From NCBI GenBank assembly GCA_019116805.1, contig DXAV01000022.1, positions 1-59,221 of the forward strand: a stretch of DNA of 59,221 nt, in the 5' to 3' direction. Of this stretch, positions 9,126 to 18,409 are shown piece after piece (within the stretch, counting starts at the first letter, position 1; every line of letters starts with the position of its first letter). This stretch comes from Candidatus Bacteroides merdavium. GTDB lineage: Bacteria; Bacteroidota; Bacteroidia; Bacteroidales; Bacteroidaceae. Position numbers and translations under genes: made by a program. Under the pieces are notes generated by a model, which was not told the DNA's origin, ran no database searches, and saw nothing but the letters and a program-made list of their open reading frames with translations.

Positions 9126-10661
9126 ATGAAAAAGATTGTTCATTTTATTCCTTCGGCTGCTTTGGCCGTTGTTGCTTGTCCTTCAGTAATGTTGGCGGCT
9201 GATAAACCTGATTCGGACAAACCGAACATCGTCTTTATTCTGTGTGACGACATGGGTTACGGCGACCTGGCCTGCTATGGTCAGAAGTATATCCAGACGC
9301 CCAACTTGGATCGTATGGCAGCCGAAGGTATGCTCTTTACGCAGGCCTATGCGGGCAGCCCTGTCAGTGCACCTTCAAGAGCCACGATCATGACGGGACA
9401 GCATTCGGGGCACAGCCATGTGCGCGGAAACAAAGAGTATTGGAGAAATGTGCCCTTGATGAAGTATGGCAACAACGATGAATATACAGTCGTGGGGCAG
9501 GAACCTTACGATCCCGGTCACATCATCTTGCCCGAGATCATGAAAAAGAACGGTTATACTACCGGCATGTTCGGTAAGTGGGCGGGCGGCTACGAAGGCT
9601 CGTGCTCCACGCCCGACAAACGCGGCATCGACGAATACTACGGCTTCATCTGCCAGTTCCAGGCTCATCTGTACTATCCGAACTTTCTGAACCGTTACAG
9701 CAAGTCGAAAGGCGATACGGCCACCGTCCGCATCACGATGGACGAAAACATCCGCTATCCGATGTATGGCGACGACTACAAAAAGCGCCCCCAGTATTCG
9801 GCTGACATGATTCATCAGGAGGCTTTGGCCTGGCTCGACAAGCAGGACGGCAAGCAGCCATTCTACGGTTTCTTTACCTATACATTGCCCCACGCCGAAC
9901 TGGCCCAGCCCAACGACTCAATCCTGAAGGCTTATAAGAAGAAGTTTTTCGTGGACAAGACGTGGGGTGGTAGCGAAGGTTCGCGCTATAATGCTGCCGT
10001 ACATACACATGCCGAGTTTGCGGGCATGATTACCCGTCTGGATGCCTATGTGGGCGAAATTTTGGCCAAACTGAAGGAGAAGGGACTGGACGAGAATACA
10101 CTGGTCATCTTCAGCAGTGATAATGGTCCTCACGAAGAAGGCGGTGCCGATCCCGAATTCTTCGGACGCGACGGCAAATTACGCGGATTGAAACGCCAGT
10201 GTTATGAGGGTGGTATCCGTGTGCCTTTCATCGTACGCTGGCCGGGACATGTACCTGCCGGTACGGTAAACGATCACCAGTTGGCCTTTTACGACGTGAT
10301 GCCTACGTTCTGCGAGCTGATAGGCGACAAGAAGTTCCCTAAAAAGTATCTGAACAAGAAACTGGAGGGCGACTGCTTCGACGGTATCTCATTCGCACCG
10401 ACAATGCTGGGGCAGGACGACAAGCAGCAGAAACATGACTTCCTGTATTGGGAATTCCATGAAACAGACCAGATTGGTGTGCGTATGGGCGACTGGAAAC
10501 TGGTTGTGAAGAAGGGAAAACCTCATCTCTACGACTTGGCTGCAGATATTCACGAAGATCATGACGTAGCTGCCCAACATCCCGATATTGTTAATCAGAT
10601 GGTGGACATCATTCATCGGGAACATCGCCCAAGTGAGTTGTTCAAGGTAACACTGCCTTGA
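9126..10661 (+). CDS. Exported type I (formylglycine-dependent) sulfatase, serine type
   Basis: The 511-residue enzyme should remove sulfate esters from a glycan. The start at 9126 is preferred over the in-frame ATG at 9024 because it gives a normal signal sequence (MKKIVHFIPSAALAVVAC). That sequence may even end in a lipobox (VVAC, Cys18). The metal-binding start of the alkaline-phosphatase fold is NIVFILCDDMGYGDL at about 34-48. The signature SAPSRATIMTG at about 81-91 places Ser81 at the residue converted to formylglycine, so maturation would need an anaerobic radical-SAM sulfatase-maturating enzyme, not seen in this window. FGKWAGG, IFSSDNGPHEEGG and the C-terminal GDWKLVVKKG are further family blocks. 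The neighbouring susCD pairs and GH27 gene suggest a sulfated galactose-containing substrate; the sulfatase subfamily is not determined. Confidence 0.93.
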   Translation: MKKIVHFIPSAALAVVACPSVMLAADKPDSDKPNIVFILCDDMGYGDLACYGQKYIQTPNLDRMAAEGMLFTQAYAGSPVSAPSRATIMTGQHSGHSHVRGNKEYWRNVPLMKYGNNDEYTVVGQEPYDPGHIILPEIMKKNGYTTGMFGKWAGGYEGSCSTPDKRGIDEYYGFICQFQAHLYYPNFLNRYSKSKGDTATVRITMDENIRYPMYGDDYKKRPQYSADMIHQEALAWLDKQDGKQPFYGFFTYTLPHAELAQPNDSILKAYKKKFFVDKTWGGSEGSRYNAAVHTHAEFAGMITRLDAYVGEILAKLKEKGLDENTLVIFSSDNGPHEEGGADPEFFGRDGKLRGLKRQCYEGGIRVPFIVRWPGHVPAGTVNDHQLAFYDVMPTFCELIGDKKFPKKYLNKKLEGDCFDGISFAPTMLGQDDKQQKHDFLYWEFHETDQIGVRMGDWKLVVKKGKPHLYDLAADIHEDHDVAAQHPDIVNQMVDIIHREHRPSELFKVTLP

Positions 10662-10680
10662 TTGAAAGACAGATGGTATA

Positions 10681-10720
10681 ATGAAAGAAGGCTGTACTTA
10701 TAAGCGCAGCCTTCTTTCAT
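10681..10720. terminator. Bidirectional terminator between sulfatase and alpha-galactosidase
   Basis: ATGAAAGAAGGCTG (10681-10694) and CAGCCTTCTTTCAT (10707-10720) form a perfect 14-bp stem with a 12-nt loop. It lies in the 68-bp gap between two convergent genes and can serve both strands, although neither flank has a long T tract outside the stem. Confidence 0.75.
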
Positions 10721-10729
10721 TGTATTCCT

Positions 10730-12361
10730 TTATGATTGTGGTTCGAGCGTGATGCAGTCGATGTCCGGTGTCCAGGTGTAGGCGCTACCCAGACGTATGA
10801 TATTGCGGCCGGGTTCCAGTCGGACGGGCTGGCTGACGGTACAGATACCTTCGGAGCGGTTCTTTGCCAGCTTCTTGATAGGAGCGTAGGCGTGTCCATT
10901 TACTTCTACCTCGATGAGGCGGTCGTTCACTTCGCGTTTCCCTGCTTCGGGAGGCAGGTAGGCGATGGTCAGTGTGTAGCGGCCCCCTTTGTCGCTATGG
11001 ACGTTGCTCCATTCCATGTAGTTGTCCTTGCTTCCGCCGATGTGGGTTACAATCATGCGTCCCGACGCTCCTTCAAAAGGCTGGGGACTGATGATTCGTT
11101 TCTGCTTGCCCAGGTCGTTGTAGAGGGGCAGATAGGCCCATTCGGCTTCATAGCGGGTCGGTTCGAGGCGTTGTTCTGCCTTGAGGCGCAGAATCTTTAC
11201 ACTGTGCGGCGGCAGGGTGTATGACAGATATCCTTGGACTGTTCCCTCGTCTTTTTGCTTCACGAGATCACGTACCTTTACTTTCCCGCCTAGTTCAAGC
11301 AGTTCCAGCGGTACATGGAAGTCGCATGTGCTGTCCGACGGATTGTAAAGGGCGGCGGCACGCATATTGCCGCGCAGCTGTTCGATGTCTTTCACCAGTA
11401 CGTATCCTTCGCCCTCGTGTTGCACTACATAGGCCTGAAGGCCCAGCGGATCCTGGTTGAGTGCTATCAGTTCCTTGTTTTTCAGTAGTTTCAGGGAGAC
11501 ATCGGGAATGGTCGTCAGGTCACACCCGATGAGTAGCGGAGAGCTCATGAGGCACCACATCCCGAAGTGTACCTCCTCTTCCGTTTGTGTTAGGCCTCGG
11601 CCTATTTCCAGCATGTCCATGTCGTTGTAATGTCCGTTTCCGGCATAAGCAGAGAGATAGAGGTTTTTCCGGATGATGGATTTCACGGAACTCCAGTGGG
11701 GGGATATGTCGCCGCTGATGCGCCACGAACGGGCCAGGCCGCGTGCCCAGGTGCCGGGAAAGGCCCATCGGCAGATGTTGACCGAGATGTCACGTGGACA
11801 CACTTCTCGAATGGCTTTGCTGATGGCTGTATAACGTTCACGTTCATCCAAATCGAGTTGCTGTCCGGCACCGCAATAGTCTATCTTGATGAAGTCAAAG
11901 CCCCATTGGTTGAAGTAGAGGTCGGCATCCTGCTTTTCGTGGCCGTACAGACCAACGCCTACCCCGTTGGGATCGGCATCCCAAAGTGAACCGCAGGTGT
12001 TGGCTCCGGCATCGGAGTAGATACCGGCTTTCAGTCCGAGGCGATGAATGTGATCGGCTACACACTTGACGCCGTTCGGGAAACGTTTGGGGTGGGTTTG
12101 CAGTACCCCCTTTTCGTTGCGGTATCCGAAGAAGCCGTCGTCGATGTTGATGTACCGATAGCCGACATCTTTCAGTCCGAGCGATACCATGGCTTCGGCT
12201 TGCTGTTTGATGAGGCTTTCGTTGATGTTGATGCGGTAAGTGTTCCACGAACTCCAACCCATGATTGGTGGTTCGACGGGTTGGATGGTTTGTGCATCGG
12301 CACTGATGGCCGACAGAAGGAAAATAGAAAGAGCGTAGAGTGCTGAAAATGTTTGTCTCAT
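10730..12361 (-). CDS. Secreted GH27 family alpha-galactosidase-like glycoside hydrolase
   Basis: The 543-residue protein has a cleavable signal peptide (about residues 1-23, ending ADAQ) and a GH27 catalytic barrel. GWSSWNTYR at about 35-43 and NIDDGFF at about 72-78 are family motifs. FIKIDYCGA at about 157-165 carries the nucleophile Asp161, and WRISGDI at about 213-219 carries the acid/base Asp218. After the barrel's beta-sandwich (to about 395) there is an extra C-terminal domain of about 140 residues (RYEAEWAYL to DCITLEP) that resembles a CBM35/CBM6-type carbohydrate-binding module. Release of terminal alpha-linked galactose is the likely reaction, but GH27 also contains alpha-N-acetylgalactosaminidases and beta-L-arabinopyranosidases. 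The gene converges on the sulfatase and lies downstream of the second susCD pair. Confidence 0.93.
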   Translation of the reverse strand: MRQTFSALYALSIFLLSAISADAQTIQPVEPPIMGWSSWNTYRININESLIKQQAEAMVSLGLKDVGYRYINIDDGFFGYRNEKGVLQTHPKRFPNGVKCVADHIHRLGLKAGIYSDAGANTCGSLWDADPNGVGVGLYGHEKQDADLYFNQWGFDFIKIDYCGAGQQLDLDERERYTAISKAIREVCPRDISVNICRWAFPGTWARGLARSWRISGDISPHWSSVKSIIRKNLYLSAYAGNGHYNDMDMLEIGRGLTQTEEEVHFGMWCLMSSPLLIGCDLTTIPDVSLKLLKNKELIALNQDPLGLQAYVVQHEGEGYVLVKDIEQLRGNMRAAALYNPSDSTCDFHVPLELLELGGKVKVRDLVKQKDEGTVQGYLSYTLPPHSVKILRLKAEQRLEPTRYEAEWAYLPLYNDLGKQKRIISPQPFEGASGRMIVTHIGGSKDNYMEWSNVHSDKGGRYTLTIAYLPPEAGKREVNDRLIEVEVNGHAYAPIKKLAKNRSEGICTVSQPVRLEPGRNIIRLGSAYTWTPDIDCITLEPQS

Positions 12362-12386
12362 GGCATACAGATGTTGGATGATGAGG

Positions 12387-12394
12387 CAAATATA
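12387..12394 (-). promoter_or_regulatory. Candidate -7 element for the GH27 gene
   Basis: The minus strand reads TATATTTG, an exact TAnnTTTG match, 25 bp upstream of the GH27 ATG. The -33 position is poor. Together with the hairpin at 12428-12482 it suggests that the hydrolase has its own promoter. Confidence 0.45.
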
Positions 12395-12427
12395 GCTATT
12401 TCCCTTGGATAGTTTCTGCTGTATGCA

Positions 12428-12482
12428 AACAATTCCAGGAAATAACGGAATATGGGGTGACCCGTTATTTCCTGGAATTGTT
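12428..12482. repeat. Perfect 21-bp inverted repeat between susD and the GH27 gene
   Basis: The arms at 12428-12448 and 12462-12482 are perfectly complementary over 21 bp with a 13-nt spacer. The left arm begins AACAATTCCAGG and the right arm ends CCTGGAATTGTT. The element starts 16 bp after the susD stop codon. It may be the susCD terminator or an attenuating or RNA-stabilising hairpin before the hydrolase gene. The T tract after it on the minus strand is poor (TTTGCATAC). Confidence 0.85.
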
Positions 12483-12498
12483 ATTTCCTAAGAATACG

Positions 12499-14106
12499 TT
12501 ATTGTTTCAAGTTCGGGTTTAATATTGCATCTTCATAGGGGTAGGGCGAATACATACGGCTGTCGTCCCATGTACCACTGACCGCTACGGCTTCTTTTCG
12601 GAAGATACCCGGTGCAACCTCGATTTCGGGATTTTCCTTGCGGAATTCGAAATGTTCCTTGTAGCGGTACATGCGGAACATGTCGCGGGCGCGGCTGGCC
12701 AGTCCGGCCCAATAATATCCGGCTATTTCCCATCCATGTTCATTGTATCCGGCTTCGGCCAATTGTTCGGGTGTCATGGAGGTTGAATAGATATTGGAAG
12801 CTTCTCCGTCGGCGCGGTTACGTACACGGTTCAGCATCTCCACTGCCTTGGCGGTTACTTTTCCCGAACGTCCTATTGCTTCGGCATACCAGCAATATAC
12901 TTGCGATAGGCGGATGATTTGCACGGTTTTTTCACCGTTTGCTGAAAGAGGTGTCGGGTCGGTGTAGTCAAATTCCATACCTCTTGCCGAGCTTTCGGCT
13001 GTTTTCATAAAGACAGGAGCCACCACTTCACGTGAAGGAGGATCAGTGTCGTACCACCAGTCGTGCAGTTCCCCGTCGGCCAACATTATTTTGGGGAAAT
13101 AAGTGGCATCTTTACGCGGCCCTTCGGGGAATTCTTTCCAGAACTTGATTTCGCCATTGGTGTCGCCCCATCCGCCTTGCTTCATGTCAAGCAGGAAGTC
13201 AGTCAGTGGAATCATTTGGGCAGTACGGTCACGGTTATAATATACACCGAGCAGCACTTCGGGATTGTTTTCGTTGTAGGCCATTGAATAGAGTTGGCTG
13301 TACTGGTCCAGCAGTTTGTAGTAATAGGTCCCGTTTTCGGCTCCGTCTATCACTTCCTCAGCTTTTTGGGCGGCCAGGTCGTAGTATTCTGTTCCTTTGT
13401 TGAGCGGCCAGCCGGCCATACACATATATACATAGGCCATGGTGGCTTTGACGGCTCCTTGGCTGACGGCAATGTTGATCCCATTGCGGGCGTAGGGTTC
13501 GCTACTATACATGGCAGGGCATCCTTCTTCGGCAATTTTCAGATCCGAAAGGATAAGTTCGTACACCTCTTCTATTGATTTCAGGGGAGCGTTGTAGTCT
13601 ATTTCCTCTTCCAGCATGACAGGTACTTTACCCCAAGTAGTTACCAGATAGAAGTAGGAGTAGGCCCGCCAGTAATGAGCTTGTGCAAGTGCCTGCTTGA
13701 TGTCCTCGGCACTGACGTCGGGCGTACGTTCGGCATTGTTGATGATAAAGTTGGCGGCCTTGATGACCTTGTATCGCTGTTCCCACATGCTTACCAGCCA
13801 CGAGTTGTTGTCGCTGACGCTGTATTGGTCATGCTCGCGCAGAGGCTGCTTGTTACTGGCGGGATGGGTGGAGATGTCGTCACCGGCCAAGAAATTGGTG
13901 CCGCAGTAGTTGTTTTGTCCCTGTGAAGTGGCTACGACGGAATAGAGAGCGTTGAGCGATGCGTCCAAGTCTTCCTTACTACTGAAGAAACCTTCGGTTG
14001 TCAATTGTCCGTAAGGTTTTTCGGTCAGGAAATCCTCGCAGGCCGAGAGGCTGAGAGCTACTGTGGCTGCCAGGAGTATGTTTTTGATATACAGATGAGT
14101 TTTCAT
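12499..14106 (-). CDS. SusD/RagB-type surface glycan-binding lipoprotein
   Basis: The 535-residue lipoprotein has a signal peptide ending in the lipobox LSAC (lipidation at Cys23) and then the SusD start pattern EDFLTEKPYGQLTTEGFF. Conserved helical segments include KAANFIINNAER and ALAQAHYWRAYSYFYLV, and the C-terminal ending is EDAILNPNLKQ. It should be the glycan-binding lid for the SusC encoded 23 bp upstream in the same transcript. Together they form the second pair in the window, in opposite orientation to the first. Its length is more typical than that of the 657-residue SusD at 7022. Confidence 0.95.
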   Translation of the reverse strand: MKTHLYIKNILLAATVALSLSACEDFLTEKPYGQLTTEGFFSSKEDLDASLNALYSVVATSQGQNNYCGTNFLAGDDISTHPASNKQPLREHDQYSVSDNNSWLVSMWEQRYKVIKAANFIINNAERTPDVSAEDIKQALAQAHYWRAYSYFYLVTTWGKVPVMLEEEIDYNAPLKSIEEVYELILSDLKIAEEGCPAMYSSEPYARNGINIAVSQGAVKATMAYVYMCMAGWPLNKGTEYYDLAAQKAEEVIDGAENGTYYYKLLDQYSQLYSMAYNENNPEVLLGVYYNRDRTAQMIPLTDFLLDMKQGGWGDTNGEIKFWKEFPEGPRKDATYFPKIMLADGELHDWWYDTDPPSREVVAPVFMKTAESSARGMEFDYTDPTPLSANGEKTVQIIRLSQVYCWYAEAIGRSGKVTAKAVEMLNRVRNRADGEASNIYSTSMTPEQLAEAGYNEHGWEIAGYYWAGLASRARDMFRMYRYKEHFEFRKENPEIEVAPGIFRKEAVAVSGTWDDSRMYSPYPYEDAILNPNLKQ

Positions 14107-14129
14107 GTTCTTATTCTTTTAGTGAGTGG

Positions 14130-17100
14130 TTAGAATCTGAGTTTCACGGCAAAGGTGAATGTCCGTGGTATGGGATAGGCACCGTAGTCCAGTCCGTCGT
14201 AGCTTGAATATACTTCGGGATCCATACCCTTGTACTTGGTGATGGTCAACAAGTCTTGTGCACTGACCGTCAATTGTATGCCGGCGAATTTGGCCACTTT
14301 ACGCGGGATGTTGTAGGACAGACTGATATTCTTCAGTTTGATGAACGAAGCGTCTTCCAGCCAGAAGTCGGAATTGGCATAACTCTTGTTATCGGTATTG
14401 CTGATGCTGGGATAGAGGGCTTCGGATTTGTCGGTAACGTAGTCCCATCCTTTGAAGTAGGCATCGCGCAGAGTGATAAAGCGTGACACACCGCTCATGG
14501 AGGCTGTCGTGAAACGGCTTATGTTCAGACGGTTATATCCGGTAGCTGCATTGAAGAACAAGTTCAGTGTCCAGTTCTTCCACGTGATGGTGTTGTTCCA
14601 TCCCAGTGTCCATTTGGGGCTGGCCTGTCCCTTGATGACAAGGTCGTCTGAGGTGGGAGAGGTGGTCAGTGTACCATCGGCTTTCTGGTAGAGGTTGGCG
14701 CCGTTTTCATCAAAGCCTTTCCATTGATATACATAGAACGAGCCTAACGGATAGCCGGGTTTCATAATCTGCATGGCACCGCCCAGATCGCTGTAGTTGG
14801 CACTGAGTACAAAGTCGTTGCCGGCCAGGTCTATGACTTCATTCTTTACATAGGCGGCGTTGAAACTGGTTTCCCATACGACGGTACTTTTCACCGGGAA
14901 AGTACTCAATGAGAATTCGACACCGGTATTGTTCAGCTTACCCTGGTTCACCCAGTAGGTACCACCGCCGTTGTATCGGGGGACTTGCTTTTGGAAGAGC
15001 AGATCGACCGTACGCTTCTTGAACCAGTCCACCGTGAGGTCCACGCCGAAAAGACTCAAGTCGAGACCTACGTCATACTGATAAGTTTTTTCCCATGTAA
15101 GGTCGGGAGTCGCAAATTGATTTCCCCAGTAACCTGTGTATCCGGTTGTGGTTCCCCAGCCATAGGTGGTACTTGAAAGCATACCCAAGGTACTGTAGGC
15201 AGAAATGGCTTCGTTACCAGTGACACCGTAGCTGGCACGCAGTTTCAGTTGTTTCAGGATATGTTGGTTTTCCATGAATTTTTCTTGGGCGATATCCCAT
15301 GCCACTGCAGCCGAGGGGAACCAACCCCATCGGTGGTTCTTTTGGAATTTCGACGAACCGTCGGCACGAAGGGAGGCGGTCAGAAAGTAGCGCTTTTTAT
15401 AGTCGTAGCCCAGTCGGAAGATACCCGATGCCAGGGAAGATTCGACGTATGAATTGCTTTCGGTACGTACAGCGGCATTGCCGATGTTCCAGTAGCCTAC
15501 GCTTTCGTTATTCAGGTTCGAACCTCCGGCACTGAGGCCCGTGTCGGTGCTGTGGCTGATTTCCCATACGGCAGTGGCCGACAGGGTATGATCACCGAAT
15601 TCTCCTTGGTAGCTCAGGTTGTTGGTGTTCTGCCAGTAGCGGTGCAGGCTGCTGCTGTTGTTCATGCTGTTGATGGCACCCGGAGCTACCAGCTTGGAAC
15701 TGAACGAATAGGAAGGACTATGGTCGTAGTCGTATCCGCCTTGTACGGAGAATGTCAGTCCCTTGGCAATCTTGAAGAGCAGTGTCAGGTTGGCGTTGAC
15801 GTTATAGCTGTAAGAGTCGCTGTAGTTTTCCATTGCCACGCCATACGGGTTGTTACCGGTTCCGATATTGTAGGGGTCGTTGTTATAAATACCAGTCTCA
15901 GGATCGCGCAGCTCCATGGTAGGTGAGAAATTCAGTACGTGGAACCAGCTTGGTGCTCCGTTCTCTTGATGAATAATGGCCGTATTCAAGCGGGTTGAGA
16001 TGGATAGCCAGGGGCGCAGGTCTGCGTTGATATTGGCACGGAAACCATAGCGCTTGTATTTGGAGTTGATGGTGACTGCCTCCTGGTCGAGTACATTACC
16101 CGAAAGGAGGTATTTTACCTTTTCCGTACCTCCCGAGATTCCTATACTATAATCTTGGGTCAGGGCCGTACGGGTCATGAGGTCCACCCAATTGATTCCT
16201 TTCGTTCCGTTCTTATAGGCCTCCAGATCGGCGGCCGAGATGGTTTGTGATCCTCGGATGTCATTCAGGGCCAGTGCGTATTCGTAAGGGCTAAGCAGGT
16301 CGTAGTCTTTTCTGACGGCTGCCAGTCCAATTTGAGCGTCAAAGGTCACCTTGGCCCGTCCTTCCTGTCCGTTACGGGTTGTTACGAGGATGACACCGTT
16401 GGCTCCTCGCGAACCGTAGATGGCGGTGGAGGATGCATCTTTCAATACTTCCATAGACTGAATGTCTTGTGGGTTCAGTCCGTCAAGGCCGCTCGATGAG
16501 ATGATACCGTCGATGACGTAAAGCGGATCACTGCTTTTGTTGATAGAGGTGGTGCCTCGGATGCGTACCTTTGCACCGGCACCGGGCATACCGCTGCTGT
16601 TTGTCACTTCTACACCGGCCGTTCTTCCTTGTAGAATCTGGGATACACTTTTTACCGGTTGGGTTTCAAAGCTTCGGGAACCTACAGTCGATACCGATCC
16701 GGTCAGGTCGCTTTTCTTTACGGTGCCATAGCCCACTACTACCACTTCTTCCAACATTTGGTTGTCTTCCTTCAGGATAATGTTGTAGGTGGAATTTCGT
16801 TGTCCGACTCTGGTCTCTTGGGTGTTATATCCCAGGTAGGCGATGACCAGAATGGTACGTGGAGTCACTTCCAGTGCGAATTTACCGTTGATGTCGGTTG
16901 TCACGCCGATGTCCGGATGTCCTTTGACACTCACTGTGGCACCGATGATGGGGATACCTTGTTCATCGGTTACGGTTCCTTCGATTTTCTTTTTCACACC
17001 GTCTGGTGGAGTGTTCTCGTCTGGTGGAGTTTGTACTGTGTATTCATCCGCTTGTGAAGATGCGGCTCTCTGTGCGGGCAGATGAAGGGGAAGTGATGAA

Positions 17101-17153
17101 ATCACAACAATTACTGCTGCCCATCTGATTTTTTTGATTATTTGGTTTTTCAT
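14130..17153 (-). CDS. SusC/RagA-type TonB-dependent outer membrane glycan transporter
   Basis: The preferred start at 17153 gives a 1007-residue protein with a proper signal sequence (MKNQIIKKIRWAAVIVVISS, cleavage after LPAQ). The open frame continues to 17324 but adds 57 residues without signal-peptide character. A short Pro- and Asp-rich linker (QTPPDENTPPDGVKKK) leads to the carboxypeptidase-like domain (IEGTVTDEQGIPIIGATVSV). The plug follows (MLEEVVVVGYGTVKKSDLTG), then ILQGRTAGVEVTNSSGMPG, and the barrel ends FTFAVKLRF. There is no STN domain. It pairs with the SusD gene 23 bp downstream. No convincing promoter was found between 17154 and 17334, an AT-rich stretch with no other visible feature. 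Confidence 0.95.
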   Translation of the reverse strand: MKNQIIKKIRWAAVIVVISSLPLHLPAQRAASSQADEYTVQTPPDENTPPDGVKKKIEGTVTDEQGIPIIGATVSVKGHPDIGVTTDINGKFALEVTPRTILVIAYLGYNTQETRVGQRNSTYNIILKEDNQMLEEVVVVGYGTVKKSDLTGSVSTVGSRSFETQPVKSVSQILQGRTAGVEVTNSSGMPGAGAKVRIRGTTSINKSSDPLYVIDGIISSSGLDGLNPQDIQSMEVLKDASSTAIYGSRGANGVILVTTRNGQEGRAKVTFDAQIGLAAVRKDYDLLSPYEYALALNDIRGSQTISAADLEAYKNGTKGINWVDLMTRTALTQDYSIGISGGTEKVKYLLSGNVLDQEAVTINSKYKRYGFRANINADLRPWLSISTRLNTAIIHQENGAPSWFHVLNFSPTMELRDPETGIYNNDPYNIGTGNNPYGVAMENYSDSYSYNVNANLTLLFKIAKGLTFSVQGGYDYDHSPSYSFSSKLVAPGAINSMNNSSSLHRYWQNTNNLSYQGEFGDHTLSATAVWEISHSTDTGLSAGGSNLNNESVGYWNIGNAAVRTESNSYVESSLASGIFRLGYDYKKRYFLTASLRADGSSKFQKNHRWGWFPSAAVAWDIAQEKFMENQHILKQLKLRASYGVTGNEAISAYSTLGMLSSTTYGWGTTTGYTGYWGNQFATPDLTWEKTYQYDVGLDLSLFGVDLTVDWFKKRTVDLLFQKQVPRYNGGGTYWVNQGKLNNTGVEFSLSTFPVKSTVVWETSFNAAYVKNEVIDLAGNDFVLSANYSDLGGAMQIMKPGYPLGSFYVYQWKGFDENGANLYQKADGTLTTSPTSDDLVIKGQASPKWTLGWNNTITWKNWTLNLFFNAATGYNRLNISRFTTASMSGVSRFITLRDAYFKGWDYVTDKSEALYPSISNTDNKSYANSDFWLEDASFIKLKNISLSYNIPRKVAKFAGIQLTVSAQDLLTITKYKGMDPEVYSSYDGLDYGAYPIPRTFTFAVKLRF

Positions 17154-17325
17154 ATATGTTGTTGATATGGTTGAATATAGGGGTAACAACAAATCATGTA
17201 CCAAATAATGCTTGTGTTTTCTAATTCGTTGATATATAGATTGATATGGTAATGCTAAAACTTGGCTTTTATAATAGATATTGTAGAAAACGGTGATTTT
17301 GATGTGGAAATATTCCACACTCATG

Positions 17326-17367
17326 AAAACAGATCAGGCACGAACTGCATATATGCGTTCGTGCCTG
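17326..17367 (-). terminator. Terminator after korAB
   Basis: CAGGCACGAAC (17335-17345) and GTTCGTGCCTG (17357-17367) form an 11-bp stem around a TGCATATATGC loop. On the minus strand the stem is followed by TGTTTTC. It lies 25 bp beyond the korB stop. Confidence 0.8.
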
Positions 17368-17391
17368 AGAAATAGAGAATGGATCGCTATT

Positions 17392-18396
17392 TTATTTCAC
17401 TTCCCAAGTATCATTGGTCATCAACAGCTCCTCGAAGTTGTGATAGTTCTTCTTGGCGCTCACTTCCTCGATTTGGGCATGTACGGCTTCGTCGTAGGTC
17501 GGCTCGTCCACATCGCGGATGACGCCGAGGGCGATGGGGAAGTCCGGGCCTTCCATCAGTGCGAGCTTCAGTTGCAGGGTATTGTCCATGCAGTGGGCGT
17601 CGTGTACCAGGATATCTTTCTCGGTGATACCGTTCTCGCCCAGCTTCACTACCTTCAGACCGAAACCTTCCTGCATCAGGCCGTATTCACGGTTCTCGCC
17701 GAAGAGCATCGGTTTGCCGTGCTCCAGATAGATGGCGTTCTTGGCACGTCCTTCCTTATTATATACAGAGTCGTGCGTGCCGTTGTTGAAGATAACGCAG
17801 TTCTGGAGAATTTCGCAGACAGCAGCACCTTTGTGGTTGTAGGCGGCCTTCAGGATTTCCACCGTACCGGCAGCATCCGTAGCCACGGCGCGGGCAAAGA
17901 AACGTCCGCGGGCGCCGAAGCACAGCTCAGCGGGATGGAACGGATCTTCCACAGTGCCGTAGGGCGACGATTTGCTGACGAAGCCGCGGGGCGATGTCGG
18001 AGAATACTGTCCCTTGGTCAGGCCGTAGATGCGGTTGTTCAGCAGAATCATGTTCAGGTCTATGTTACGGCGCACAGCGTGGATGAAGTGGTTACCACCG
18101 ATGGCCAGTCCGTCGCCATCACCCGAAATCTGCCAGACGGCCAGGTTCGGATTGACTACCTTGGCACCCGTTGAGATGGCGGCTGCGCGGCCGTGGATGG
18201 TCTGCATGGCATAGGTGTTCATGTAGTAGGGCAGACGGCTGGAACAGCCGATACCCGAGATGACCGCCGTTTCCCACGGAGCCTTTCCGATTTCTGCCAT
18301 TGCTTTGTGCAGTGAGGCCAGGAAGAAGTGGTCACCGCAACCCGGACACCAGCGGGGTTGTCCTTTCTTGAAGTCTTTAGCTGTATATTGGTCCAT
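17392..18396 (-). CDS. korB: 2-oxoacid:ferredoxin oxidoreductase, beta subunit (2-oxoglutarate type likely)
   Basis: The 334-residue subunit binds thiamine pyrophosphate in the complex that oxidatively decarboxylates a 2-oxoacid to an acyl-CoA and reduces ferredoxin. PRWCPGCGDH at about 14-23 provides cysteine ligands. The TPP/Mg motif is GDGDGLAIGGNH at about 92-103, with NNRIYGLTKGQYSPTSP downstream. The short beta subunit, the fused gamma-alpha partner and the QYSPTSP segment are the layout usually annotated as 2-oxoglutarate:ferredoxin oxidoreductase in Bacteroidetes. The substrate could also be another 2-oxoacid. It starts 13 bp after the alpha-subunit gene and is followed by the hairpin at 17335-17367. 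Confidence 0.9.
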   Translation of the reverse strand: MDQYTAKDFKKGQPRWCPGCGDHFFLASLHKAMAEIGKAPWETAVISGIGCSSRLPYYMNTYAMQTIHGRAAAISTGAKVVNPNLAVWQISGDGDGLAIGGNHFIHAVRRNIDLNMILLNNRIYGLTKGQYSPTSPRGFVSKSSPYGTVEDPFHPAELCFGARGRFFARAVATDAAGTVEILKAAYNHKGAAVCEILQNCVIFNNGTHDSVYNKEGRAKNAIYLEHGKPMLFGENREYGLMQEGFGLKVVKLGENGITEKDILVHDAHCMDNTLQLKLALMEGPDFPIALGVIRDVDEPTYDEAVHAQIEEVSAKKNYHNFEELLMTNDTWEVK

Positions 18397-18409
18397 GATA
18401 TTCTCCTTT

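Noticed and set aside
17154..17324. 57-residue N-terminal extension of the second SusC
   Set aside because: The extension lacks signal-peptide character, while the ATG at 17153 begins a typical signal sequence.
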